From Chitinimonas taiwanensis DSM 18899 (GTDB lineage: Bacteria; Pseudomonadota; Gammaproteobacteria; Burkholderiales; Chitinimonadaceae), in NCBI RefSeq assembly GCF_900119825.1, contig NZ_FPKR01000014.1, forward strand, positions 62,001 through 126,000: a DNA stretch of 64,000 nucleotides. Direction: 5' to 3'. Numbering within the stretch: the stretch's first letter is position 1; every line of letters starts with the position of its first letter. Below are positions 44,609 through 52,747 of the stretch, in pieces. Both the position numbers and the translations under genes were made by a program. A model generated the notes under the pieces. It did not search any database. It saw only the letters and a list, made by a program, of their open reading frames with translations, and was not told where the DNA came from.

Positions 44609-44811
44609 ATAGGCTGTTGCAAGAGCGCAAATTTGTCGTAGCGCGGGAGAGCAATCCAGCCGCTACAGGCCTGAAGACTGGGGCTTTCCATCCTCGTATG
44701 CCCGCGCTTTCCACAGCAGGCTCGCTGCTCGTCGCTTGCTGACGCTTTCGCCCTGAACGCTTTTATCAGGCTAGACTCCAAGCCAGACCGCTCAACAGCC
44801 CCACTTGCTCC
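44609..44811. other. Intergenic DNA without recognised gene
   Basis: About 200 bases between the palindrome and the DUF2062 start. It contains a GCTCGCTGCTCGTCGCTTGCT-like low-complexity run (44729-44749) but no credible ORF; two overlapping minus frames are inconsistent with coding structure. It probably holds the promoter of the DUF2062 gene; TTTTATCAGG and TAGACT are weak -35/-10 candidates. Confidence 0.4.
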
Positions 44812-45363
44812 ATGCCCCGTAAACTGCTCCGCCGCTGGCTGCCCACGCGTGAAACCCTGGATAACAATGCCTTCCTGCGCCGCTGCGCGCCCTTTCTTAC
44901 CCATCACAATCTCTGGCATCTGAACCGTCATTCGGTGGCTGGCGGGCTGGCGGTCGGCTTGGCTTGCGGCATGATTCCCGGTCCCTTGCAGATTCTGAAT
45001 GCGACCATCCTGGCCATCCTGTTCCGGGTCAATCTGCCGGTGGCCATCTTCGGTACTTTCTTCAGTAACCCCTTTACTATCGTGCCGCTGTATATCGCCG
45101 CCTATGGGCTGGGGCGGCTGATCACCGGCGCGAATGGCACACAGGCGGTCATTCCGCCCGCGCCGGAAACCCAGTGGAGCGATCTGGGTGCGAGTGTGCA
45201 GGCCTGGCTGGACTGGATGCTGACGCTGGGAACGCCGCTGGCCGTGGGCATCGTGGCCCTGGCGCTACTGCTGGCGCTGGCCGGTTATGGGGTGGTGCAG
45301 CTCGGCTGGCGCCTGCATGTGCTGCATGCCTTGCGCTTGCGGCGCCAACGCCGCGGTGCCTAG
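44812..45363 (+). CDS. DUF2062-domain membrane protein
   Basis: A 183-residue protein with the DUF2062 core: HNLWHLNRHSVAGGLAVGLACGMIPG, FRVNLPVAIFGTFFSNPFTIVPLY and a C-terminal LGTPLAVGIVALALLLALAGY helix. Four hydrophobic segments suggest an inner-membrane protein. The family function is unknown, though it often occurs beside glycosyltransferases or lipid genes. N-terminal basic leader MPRKLLRRWLPTRE. It ends at a bidirectional terminator. Confidence 0.85.
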   Translation: MPRKLLRRWLPTRETLDNNAFLRRCAPFLTHHNLWHLNRHSVAGGLAVGLACGMIPGPLQILNATILAILFRVNLPVAIFGTFFSNPFTIVPLYIAAYGLGRLITGANGTQAVIPPAPETQWSDLGASVQAWLDWMLTLGTPLAVGIVALALLLALAGYGVVQLGWRLHVLHALRLRRQRRGA

Positions 45364-45369
45364 GCGATG

Positions 45370-45399
45370 AAAAAGCCGGATCCTGCGATCCGGCTTTTT
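45370..45399. terminator. Bidirectional terminator between DUF2062 and mscS genes
   Basis: AAAAAGCCGGATC, loop CTGC, GATCCGGCTTTTT: perfect symmetric stem with five A and five T flanks between convergent genes. Confidence 0.88.
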
Positions 45400-45425
45400 G
45401 TTGATGGTGGTGATTTCGTCGCGAA

Positions 45426-46247
45426 TCAGGCGTTGTGCACGATCACATTCTGCGCCGGCATCGGTGCCGGGAAGCCGGCCTCGGCCAGGCCCTCACGGAT
45501 CAGCGCCTGGGTGTCGAAATACACCTGCCAATAGTGGTCGTTATGGCAGAAGGGGCGCACCGCCAGTACCGGGCCGACCAGATTGAACTCGAGGATGGCC
45601 ACTTCGGGCGCCGGGCTGCTCACCACATTCGCGATGGCTGCGAGGCGGGTCTGCAGCAGGCTGATGGCCGCGCGATGATCGGCATTGCCGGCCAGCTGGG
45701 CCTTCAGTTCTACGCGCCGATAGGGGTTGGCGGTGAAGTTCTGGATGGTGTCGCCGAAGATCTTGTTGTTGCCGACGATGGTCAGCACATTGTCCGGCGT
45801 GTTGATGGTGGTGGCGAACAGGCCGATCTCCTTCACCGTGCCGATGATGCCGCCCACCGAGACGAAGTCGTCCACCTTGAAGGGGCGCAGCACGATCAGG
45901 AAGGCGCCGGCCGCGAAATTGGCCAGCAAGCCCGACCAAGCCATGCCGATGGCCACGCCGGCAGCGGCGATCAGGGCGGCGAAAGTGGTGGTCTGCACGC
46001 CGAAGTAACCTAGGATGCCGATCACCAGCAGGATATTCAGCGTGACGGTCAGCACACCGCCGATATAGCGCATCACGGTCGGATCGACCTTCTGCCGCTC
46101 CAGCGAGCTGCGCACCGCGCGCTCGGCCACGCCGATCAGCCAGCGGCCGATGACCCAGAAGGCAATCGCCGCCAGGATCTTCACCCCGAAAGTGGCGACA
46201 TAGCCCATCAGGATGTTCTGCCATTGCGAAATATCAAATCCGCCCAT
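45426..46247 (-). CDS. mscS: Small-conductance mechanosensitive channel MscS
   Basis: A 273-residue MscS channel: three N-terminal membrane helices, with the pore helix GVAIGMAWSGLLANFAAGAFLIVLRPFKV (read in parts) containing the AxxGLAxxGxxxN pattern of TM3, and the cytoplasmic beta and mixed domains (VGGIIGTVKEIGLFATTINTPDN, VVGNNKIFGDTIQNFTANPYRR). It releases solutes under hypo-osmotic shock. The ATG is preceded by GGGAAGAAA; upstream codons of the frame do not fit the family. Confidence 0.95.
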   Translation of the reverse strand: MGGFDISQWQNILMGYVATFGVKILAAIAFWVIGRWLIGVAERAVRSSLERQKVDPTVMRYIGGVLTVTLNILLVIGILGYFGVQTTTFAALIAAAGVAIGMAWSGLLANFAAGAFLIVLRPFKVDDFVSVGGIIGTVKEIGLFATTINTPDNVLTIVGNNKIFGDTIQNFTANPYRRVELKAQLAGNADHRAAISLLQTRLAAIANVVSSPAPEVAILEFNLVGPVLAVRPFCHNDHYWQVYFDTQALIREGLAEAGFPAPMPAQNVIVHNA

Positions 46248-46349
46248 TTTCTTCCCTCTCCTTGCAGTTAAATTGCTGCGCCCCATGCTGGGCGACAAGC
46301 CAGCTTAGAAGCTGGTAGGGCAGATTTCCGCAAAAGATCGCACTGCGCT

Positions 46350-47246
46350 TCAGGGCAGCGGGCGCAGATGCTGGCGCGCCGCACGCAGCACCTCCTGGCT
46401 CAGCCGCTCCAGCTTGGGCGACTGCACCTGCCAGCGATGCCAATACAGCGCGACATCGGTGGGCTGCTCTGGGGCCAGATCGAGCAGCTCGCCGCGTGCC
46501 AGCGCATCGCCATACTGCTGCTCGGGCACCATGCCGTAGGCGAGGCCAAGCCTTATCGCCAGCAGGAAGGCATCGCTGGCAGGCACGTAGTGACAGGGAT
46601 AACTGCCGGGCGCGAGGCCGAGCTGATGCTGGAGGAAATCGGCTTGCAGCGCGTCCTTGCGGTTGAATACCAACAAGGGTGCGAGGCGCGCGGCGGCGCG
46701 ATTCAAGCCCTGCGGGAAGTAGCGCGCGGCGAAGGCAGGCGTGGCCAGCAGGCGGTAGCGCATGGCGCCCAAGGGCTCGGCCACGCAGCCGCGCATGGCA
46801 CGCGGCTCGCTCGATACGCCGGCCAGCACATGGCCAGCTTCCAGCCAGGTATAGGTGTGGTCCTGATCATCCACGGTCAGGTCGAGCAGCACCTGTTCGC
46901 GCAGCAGGAAGTCACGCAGCGCAGGCAGCAGCCAGGTGGCCAGCGTGTCGCTATTCACCACGATGGGCAGGCTGAGCGGTGCCTGCTGATTGCTGACCTG
47001 CTCGGCCAGGAATTCCTCCTCCAGGAGGCGGCTGCGGCGCAGGTATTGCGCCAGGCGCTGGCCGGCCGTGGTGGCGTGACAGGGCCGGCTGCGCACCAGC
47101 AAGGGGGTGCCGAGCGCCTCCTCCAGCGCACGCACGCGCTGCGACACCGCGGATGGCGTCAGATGCAGACGCATGGCCGCCGCCTCGAAACTACCGGTTT
47201 CCAGCACCGCCAACAGGGCTTCGCCCTTGCGGATATCGAGCAGCAT
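46350..47246 (-). CDS. argP: LysR-family regulator ArgP (IciA-like)
   Basis: A 298-residue LysR-type regulator. The winged helix lies at residues 1-60 (ALLAVLETGSFEAAAMRLHLTPSAVSQRVRALEEALGTPLLVR, read in parts). The effector domain contains HYVPASDAFLLAIRLGLAYGMVPEQQ, typical of ArgP, which senses arginine and lysine. It is divergent from an argO-type exporter gene, the classical ArgP target. Confidence 0.94.
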   Translation of the reverse strand: MLLDIRKGEALLAVLETGSFEAAAMRLHLTPSAVSQRVRALEEALGTPLLVRSRPCHATTAGQRLAQYLRRSRLLEEEFLAEQVSNQQAPLSLPIVVNSDTLATWLLPALRDFLLREQVLLDLTVDDQDHTYTWLEAGHVLAGVSSEPRAMRGCVAEPLGAMRYRLLATPAFAARYFPQGLNRAAARLAPLLVFNRKDALQADFLQHQLGLAPGSYPCHYVPASDAFLLAIRLGLAYGMVPEQQYGDALARGELLDLAPEQPTDVALYWHRWQVQSPKLERLSQEVLRAARQHLRPLP

Positions 47247-47356
47247 GGCCGTCCCTTATGAAGCAATTTTAAGCATTCAATCAAAATACTTAGTTTTGTT
47301 CATTATTGCAGCCGCGCCGGCCAGAATGGCGACATACCAAACGCAAGGAGCGGGTG
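47247..47356. promoter_or_regulatory. argP-argO divergent control region
   Basis: AT-rich DNA in a GC-rich chromosome. It contains an imperfect palindrome CAAAA-TACTTAG-TTTTG at 47282-47298, compatible with a LysR T-N11-A-type binding site, and AAGGAG upstream of argO. Exact promoter boxes were not assigned with confidence. Confidence 0.55.
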
Positions 47357-47965
47357 ATGTTAAGCAGCAGTTACTGGCAGGGCCTGGGCCTGAGTGCGGG
47401 TTTGATCATGGCCATCGGTGCGCAGAATGCACATGTGCTGCGCATGGGCCTCAAGCGTCAGCATGTTTTACTGACCGTGCTGGTGTGTGTGGCCATCGAC
47501 GCCAGCCTGATCAGCCTGGGCGTGGCGGGCATGGGTGCGCTGGTGCAGCGTTCGCCCAGCCTGCTGAGCGTAGCGCGCTGGGGCGGGGCAGCGTTTCTGC
47601 TCTGGTATGGCTTGCGCAGCTGGCGTGCGGCCTTCGCCGGCGGCGCATTGCAGGCAGATGCGTCGCCGCAAGCCATGCGCTGGCAGGCGGCCCTGCTCAG
47701 CGTGGTAGCGCTGTCGTTGCTCAACCCGCATGTGTATCTCGACACTGTGGTGTTGATCGGCGCGATCGGCGGCCAACAGCCGGCCGAGCAGCGCCCGCTC
47801 TTCGCTGCCGGCGCGATCACCGCCTCCCTGCTATGGTTTGCGGCGTTGGGTTTTGGTGCGCGGCTGCTATCGCCCTGGTTTGCCAAGCCCATGGCCTGGC
47901 GCGGTATCGATGCACTGACCGGCACGACCATGCTCGGCCTGAGCGCCATGGTGGCGCTGGGCTGA
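47357..47965 (+). CDS. argO: LysE/ArgO-family amino acid exporter
   Basis: A 202-residue inner-membrane protein with about six hydrophobic segments. The N-terminus WQGLGLSAGLIMAIGAQNAHVLRMGLKRQHV contains the family-defining GAQN motif, and NPHVYLDTVVLIG is a second landmark. It exports arginine and/or lysine and prevents toxic accumulation. The ATG with AAGGAG is used rather than the open frame upstream. ArgP is divergently encoded. Confidence 0.95.
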   Translation: MLSSSYWQGLGLSAGLIMAIGAQNAHVLRMGLKRQHVLLTVLVCVAIDASLISLGVAGMGALVQRSPSLLSVARWGGAAFLLWYGLRSWRAAFAGGALQADASPQAMRWQAALLSVVALSLLNPHVYLDTVVLIGAIGGQQPAEQRPLFAAGAITASLLWFAALGFGARLLSPWFAKPMAWRGIDALTGTTMLGLSAMVALG

Positions 47966-47990
47966 GGCTAGGCGTCGATAAGGAGAGGGC

Positions 47991-48398
47991 ATGACACAAG
48001 CAATACGCGCACTGGACACGCTACTGGCCACGATGACTCCGGTACTCAACCTCGGCGTGTATGCGTTTGCCTGCCTGGACGCGGGGCGCGCACCGGACCA
48101 ACTGCCCGCCATCGCGACCCTGCGCGAGCAGGAGGGCTGGACCGTGGTGCTGCCGCTGGATGCGGCTCGGCAACATGGCCTGAACGTGCTATTCGAAGCA
48201 GCCTGGATCAGCCTGCATGTGCATAGCGACCTGGCCGCGGTCGGCCTGACTGCCGCCTTTGCTGGCGCATTGGCCGAACAGGGCATTGCCTGCAATGTGC
48301 TGGCCGGCGCCTACCACGACCACCTGTTCGTACCCCATGCAGAGGCCGAGGCCGCCATGGCCGCCTTGCTGGCACTGCAGGCGCGGCACAGCACCTAG
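47991..48398 (+). CDS. ACT-domain-containing protein (DUF2241-like)
   Basis: A 135-residue protein with tandem ACT-like halves: the N-terminal ACT_3/ACT_7-type MTPVLNLGVYAFACL and WTVVLPLDAARQHGL, then the C-terminal ISLHVHSDLAAVGLTAAFAGALAEQGIACNVLAGAYHDHLFV (in parts). The family binds small ligands, possibly amino acids. It starts 25 bases after the amino acid exporter gene on the same strand, so it may be co-transcribed and serve amino acid sensing. Its stop overlaps the convergent phaC end by 4 bases. Confidence 0.85.
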   Translation: MTQAIRALDTLLATMTPVLNLGVYAFACLDAGRAPDQLPAIATLREQEGWTVVLPLDAARQHGLNVLFEAAWISLHVHSDLAAVGLTAAFAGALAEQGIACNVLAGAYHDHLFVPHAEAEAAMAALLALQARHST

Positions 48399-50167
48399 AG
48401 CCGCGCGCGCACATAGCTGCCCGGCGCCTCTTCCAACGCGGGCAGGCTGCCAGCACCGGGCGTGCGCGCCGGCACCAGCTTGCCCTTGTGCGGCGCCAGC
48501 CAAGCATCCCAATCGGTCCACCACGACCCTTCATGCGCCACGCTGCCGGCCAGCCAGTCCTCGGCGGTGGGCGGCAGTTCCGGATTGCTTGCATAACCAT
48601 ATTTATTGGCTGCCGGCGGGTTGACGATGCCAGCGATATGGCCGGAACCGCCGAGCACGAAGCGCACCGGTCCGCTTAGCAGCCGCGCACCGGCATAGGT
48701 AGAGGTCCACGGCGCAATATGGTCCTCGCGCGCCGAGATAAAGTAAGCGGGCGTGCGGATGGCGCGCAGATCGATGGGCACACCGGCCAGCGTGACGCCG
48801 CCGGGTGCCTGCAGCGCATTCTCCAGATACATCTTGCGCAGATAGAAGCGGTGCATGGCGGCCGGCATGCGCGTGGCATCGCTGTTCCAGTACAGCAGGT
48901 CAAATGGCATCGGTTCGCGGCCCAGCAGGTAGTTATTGACCACGAAGCTCCAGATCAGGTCGTTCTCGCGCAGCAGATTGAACACCCCGGCCATCTGGTG
49001 CCCTTCCAGATAGCCTTTCTCCTCCATATAGGCATCAAGGCCAGCCAGCTGCTGCTCGTCGATAAACACCCCCAGCTCGCCTGGCTCGCTGAAGTCCAGC
49101 ATGGTGGTGAAGAAGGCGGCCGATTTGATGCGGCTGGGCGGATAACGCTTGTCCTTGGCTGCAGCCATCCAGGCCAGGGTGGATGCCAGCAACGTGCCAC
49201 CGATGCAGTAGGCCGCCGCATTGATGCGCTTCTCGCCGGTGGCGGCCTCAATCGCATCCAGCGCGGCCAGCACGCCCTGCTGCAGATAGTCGGCAAAATC
49301 CATCTCGCGGTGGTGCGCATCGGGGTTGACCCAGGAAATCACGAACACGCTATGGCCTTGGTCGACCAGCCATTTGATCAGCGAGTTCTTTGGCTTGAGA
49401 TCGAGGATGTAGAACTTGTTGATCCAGGGCGGCACGATCAGCAAGGGCGTCTGGTGTACCTGGCTGGTGCTCGGCGCGTACTGGATCAGCTGCAGCAGCG
49501 CGTTCTGGAACACCACTTTGCCCGGCGTGCTGGCCACGTTCTCACCCAGGGTGAAGGCCGTGGTATCGGTCATCTTGGGCATCAGCCGCCCGCCATTGCG
49601 CTGCAGGTCGTCCAGCAGATGGCTAAAGCCCTGAATCAGGTTCTCGCCGCCGCTGTCTAGCGTGGCTTTCAGCGCCGTGGGGTTGGTGGCCAGGAAATTG
49701 GTCGGCGCCAGCGCATCGACGAACTGACGGGTATAGAAATTCACCTGCCTGGCGGTATGCGCATCCAGCCCCTCCACGCCGGCCACGCCGTCCTGGATAT
49801 GGCGCGAGGCCAAGAGATAAGCCTGTTTGACGAAGCCAAACACCTGGTTATTCACCCACAGCTCATCCTTGAAGCGCTTATCGGGCACGGCCGGCGGTGG
49901 CGGCTCGCCCAGCCAGAACTGGCGTAGCGTCTGCTGGGTCAGCTCGGCATAGGCCAACCAGAAGTCCCATTGCGCACGCAACATGGGTTCCGGTTTTTCC
50001 AGCACCACACGCCAGAGCGCTTCGAACGCATGCTGCACGCTCTGCGGGTCGGGAATCTGCACCTGGGGCGCGCCGCTGGCCTGCTGGCTCAGTTGCGCCT
50101 GCAGCACCTGTTGCCAACGAGCAGCCAAGTCGCTCAGCTGCGTCAGACGGTCTGGGGCGGTGGACAT
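48395..50167 (-). CDS. phaC: Class I polyhydroxyalkanoate synthase PhaC
   Basis: A 590-residue enzyme with the PhaC_N domain and an alpha/beta-hydrolase domain. The lipase-like box reads AAYCIGGTLLAST with the catalytic Cys; the Asp of the triad is in SAREDHIAPW and the His in FVLGGSGHIAGIVNPP. LIVPPWINKFYILDLKPKNSLIKWLVDQGHSVFVISW (in parts) is classical for class I. It polymerises (R)-3-hydroxyacyl-CoA into storage granules. phaA/phaB are not adjacent; the PhaJ-like hydratase is encoded at 6129. The C-terminus is Pro/Gly-rich. Confidence 0.96.
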   Translation of the reverse strand: MSTAPDRLTQLSDLAARWQQVLQAQLSQQASGAPQVQIPDPQSVQHAFEALWRVVLEKPEPMLRAQWDFWLAYAELTQQTLRQFWLGEPPPPAVPDKRFKDELWVNNQVFGFVKQAYLLASRHIQDGVAGVEGLDAHTARQVNFYTRQFVDALAPTNFLATNPTALKATLDSGGENLIQGFSHLLDDLQRNGGRLMPKMTDTTAFTLGENVASTPGKVVFQNALLQLIQYAPSTSQVHQTPLLIVPPWINKFYILDLKPKNSLIKWLVDQGHSVFVISWVNPDAHHREMDFADYLQQGVLAALDAIEAATGEKRINAAAYCIGGTLLASTLAWMAAAKDKRYPPSRIKSAAFFTTMLDFSEPGELGVFIDEQQLAGLDAYMEEKGYLEGHQMAGVFNLLRENDLIWSFVVNNYLLGREPMPFDLLYWNSDATRMPAAMHRFYLRKMYLENALQAPGGVTLAGVPIDLRAIRTPAYFISAREDHIAPWTSTYAGARLLSGPVRFVLGGSGHIAGIVNPPAANKYGYASNPELPPTAEDWLAGSVAHEGSWWTDWDAWLAPHKGKLVPARTPGAGSLPALEEAPGSYVRARL

Positions 50168-50314
50168 GGCCGGTCTCCTTTTGCTTACCCAGTGTAGTCA
50201 CGGCTCGCAGCACTGAAATGTTCAAAGAATACGAACTAGATGTTGATTACTTTCCGCTATTCACTGACCAAGCCTCAATCGATACTCGGGAACAGTCATT
50301 GAAGGAATTCGACC

Positions 50315-51100
50315 ATGAGCACGCTGCCCACCCTGTTTGTTTCACACGGTTCCCCCATGCTGGCCCTGGATGCCGGCGCGACCGGCCTCGCCTGGGCCGA
50401 GATCGCGCGTACGCTGCCCAAGCCGCGCGCGGTGGTGGTGGCCTCAGCCCACTGGCTAAGTGCACAAGCGGCCGTCAGCACCACAGCCAGCCCGGCCACC
50501 ATCCACGACTTCTATGGCTTTCCCGAGCCGCTGTTCCGCATCCAGTACACGCCGCCCGGCGCGCCGCAGCTGGCCGAACAGGTCGCGGCCCTGCTGGCCG
50601 ATGCGGGCTTCGAGGTGGGCATAGACCCGGCGCGCGGACTCGATCATGGTGCCTGGGTGCCGCTGAAGAATATGTATCCGGATGCCGATGTGCCGGCCTT
50701 CCAGCTCGCCATCCAGCCGCGCCAGGGCCCCGAGCACCACTGGCGCCTGGGCCGTGCGCTGGCCAGCCTGCGCGAGCAGGGTGTGCTGGTGCTGGCCTCG
50801 GGCAGCATCACGCACAATCTGCGCGAGCTGGAGTGGGATATTCCGGAAGGGGTGGCCAGCAATGAATACGTGCCGGCCTTCCAGCACTGGGTGTACCAGC
50901 GCCTACTGACCGGCGACCTCGCCGCCCTGCTCGATTACCGCCGCCAGGCGCCCGGCGCGCAGCGCGCCCATCCGACTGACGAGCACTATCTGCCGCTATA
51001 TGTGGCCCTGGGCGCGGCGGGCGATGCCCCACGCGCCGAGCGCCTGTTCACCAGCCTCACCCACGGCGGCCTGGCCATGGATGTGTACGCCTTCCACTAG
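50315..51100 (+). CDS. ygiD: 4,5-DOPA dioxygenase extradiol-like (LigB-type YgiD) protein
   Basis: A 261-residue zinc or iron extradiol-dioxygenase fold protein of the YgiD/DODA family. Metal ligands are the His of LFVSHGSPMLAL, the His of VVVASAHWLS and the conserved GLDHGAWVPLKNMYPDADVP; a late His segment is THGGLAMDVYAFH. Bacterial members open catecholic rings such as DOPA in vitro; the physiological substrate is unsettled. GAAGGAATTC precedes the ATG. It is divergent from phaC. Confidence 0.9.
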   Translation: MSTLPTLFVSHGSPMLALDAGATGLAWAEIARTLPKPRAVVVASAHWLSAQAAVSTTASPATIHDFYGFPEPLFRIQYTPPGAPQLAEQVAALLADAGFEVGIDPARGLDHGAWVPLKNMYPDADVPAFQLAIQPRQGPEHHWRLGRALASLREQGVLVLASGSITHNLRELEWDIPEGVASNEYVPAFQHWVYQRLLTGDLAALLDYRRQAPGAQRAHPTDEHYLPLYVALGAAGDAPRAERLFTSLTHGGLAMDVYAFH

Positions 51101-51170
51101 GCCGCGAGGCACACGCCGACTTGGCCAGGGCTAAGCGCTACGGTCCTGGCTGCTTGCACCTGGCTGATGG

Positions 51171-52535
51171 CTAGTCGCCGGCCTGCAAACGGGCCAGTGG
51201 CTGGCTGGCCTCGTCGAGTAGCTCCAGGCCATGCTCGGTCAGGCGCCAGCCGCGTACCTGCTCGAGCGCCTGGATAAAGGCCTGCTCGCGCTCCATGCCC
51301 TTGCTACAGGCCATCATGGTGCCGGCCAGCTGGCCAAAGCGCAGGCTGTCGCCCTTCAGCACATAGCTGCCCATCAGGCGGTTGCAGCCGCCCGAGGCGC
51401 TCAGTCGCTCGCCACGCGCGGCCAGCTGCAGGAAGGCCTCGCGCTCGCACATCACACGGGGAATCAGCTTGTCGCCCAGCTGTACCAGCACCCAGCGCGT
51501 GTCCCTCAGCGCCTGCTGCGCCTGGCGCTCGGCACAGCTGCGCTGGCGCAGCACGGCGCGGAACTGCTCGGGCACTAGGCTCAGCTGCGGCCCACGTCCA
51601 TCCGGGCCCGAGCGCAGGGCGATACGTCCCGTCAAACGCACCAACAAGGGCTCCCCCGCCTGCTTGACTGCCTTGGCATAGGCGGCCTCAAGGCGCGCAT
51701 TGTCGGCTTCCTGCGCCACCGGCAGGCTCTGGCCGCTCGCGCACAGAGTGATCTGCCCACTATCGGCCTGGTAGCGGTACATGCCGCTCATCTCCAGCCT
51801 GGCCTCGAAAGGCTGGAACAGGCCCTGGCGCTCCAGCGTGTAATTGTGCTGCGAAACAATCGGATGGCCGGCCTGGTCGAGCTTGAGCAGGCTGCGCCGG
51901 TCATGGATACGAAAGGCCAGGCCAGTCTCGTCGGTGCCGAGCAGGCGCAGCACGCCGCGGTCCTCGTCAATCTGCCAGCGCCCGAGCTGATCCTGCGCTT
52001 GCTCGGGCTGCTTGCCCAGCCAGGTCTGGCGCAGCATGAAGGCGCCGTCCTCGAGCAGCTCCAGCCGCCAACGCACCGCTTCGCAGTCGGCACAGGGCAA
52101 CAGGCCTTCAAAAGAAGCCGGCAGGCCAGCCAAGAAGCCGGCCCTGGCCTGGCTGGGCTGGGGCGGCTGCAGGGTAAGCGTGACCACCTCGCCCGAGCGG
52201 ATGAACAGGCCGGTATAGCGCTGCTCAGCCGTGAACAAGGTGCGCGTGCCCTCGCGCACACTGCTGCGCACCAGATAGTTGCCCGACTCGCTGACCTCAG
52301 CATCCTCATAGCGCAGCTTGAAGCGGAACGGCGGCAGGCCTGCCGGTAATAGCTGGCTGCGGCTGATCACGCGCGGCGTGTCGGTATCGGCATCCAGCAC
52401 TTCCAGGCTGGCCTCGAACACCGCCGAGGGCGGCAGGGCGATACGCGATAGATACAGGGCCGAGCCCTGCAAGGTCTGCGCCATGGCGCTGCCGGCCAGC
52501 ACAAGGCTCAGCATCCATACCAGTCGATAGAACAT
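51171..52535 (-). CDS. Multi-domain exported protein: YbaY-like, NlpE-like and META domains
   Basis: A 454-residue exported protein with a signal peptide (MFYRLVWMLSLVLAGSAMA). Domains in order: a YbaY-like domain (about 22-120, TLQGSALYLSRIALPPSAVFEASLEVL), an NlpE-like domain (about 135-240, LLPCADCEAVRWRLELLEDGAFMLRQTWLG, with the CxxC pair), a linker resembling the NlpE C-terminal region, and a META/HslJ domain at about 345-450 (RWVLVQLGDKLIPRV, ASGGCNRLMGSYVLKGDSLRFGQLAGTMMAC). The combination suggests a periplasmic or surface stress sensor or copper/motility-related envelope factor. There is no lipobox Cys after the signal peptide. Neighbours do not suggest a role. Confidence 0.8.
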   Translation of the reverse strand: MFYRLVWMLSLVLAGSAMAQTLQGSALYLSRIALPPSAVFEASLEVLDADTDTPRVISRSQLLPAGLPPFRFKLRYEDAEVSESGNYLVRSSVREGTRTLFTAEQRYTGLFIRSGEVVTLTLQPPQPSQARAGFLAGLPASFEGLLPCADCEAVRWRLELLEDGAFMLRQTWLGKQPEQAQDQLGRWQIDEDRGVLRLLGTDETGLAFRIHDRRSLLKLDQAGHPIVSQHNYTLERQGLFQPFEARLEMSGMYRYQADSGQITLCASGQSLPVAQEADNARLEAAYAKAVKQAGEPLLVRLTGRIALRSGPDGRGPQLSLVPEQFRAVLRQRSCAERQAQQALRDTRWVLVQLGDKLIPRVMCEREAFLQLAARGERLSASGGCNRLMGSYVLKGDSLRFGQLAGTMMACSKGMEREQAFIQALEQVRGWRLTEHGLELLDEASQPLARLQAGD

Positions 52536-52688
52536 GATTTCCTCTCCAAGGGCCAGCCCGGTGGCCGGCCGGTCGTGCTGCAGAACTGGGACCCGACCTA
52601 GCGGGTGCCGTTCCGCTGTCGGATAGCGCAGTCGCTTCGTCTTAGCCCTTGCGAGCCGATTCCGCCAGGCTGGCGCCCGCCATCCAGA

Positions 52689-52706
52689 TTGACAAACAAG
52701 CGTTTG
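52689..52706 (+). promoter_or_regulatory. Consensus -35 overlapped by palindromic operator before DUF4442 gene
   Basis: TTGACA (52689-52694) is a perfect -35 box. It overlaps CAAAC-AAGC-GTTTG at 52693-52706, a complete palindrome whose minus-strand reading is CAAAC-GCTT-GTTTG. The -10 at the proper distance is poor. A protein bound here would block the promoter. The same element precedes several lipid genes in the window. Confidence 0.55.
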
Positions 52707-52747
52707 ATCGGCAACCTCGATGGCAGATTTTCCCTCTGGATCCGAGC

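Noticed and set aside
44481-44931. Minus-strand small ORFs upstream of xseB
   Set aside because: They cross a terminator and two hairpins and show no protein-like composition; the small-RNA reading explains the sequence better.
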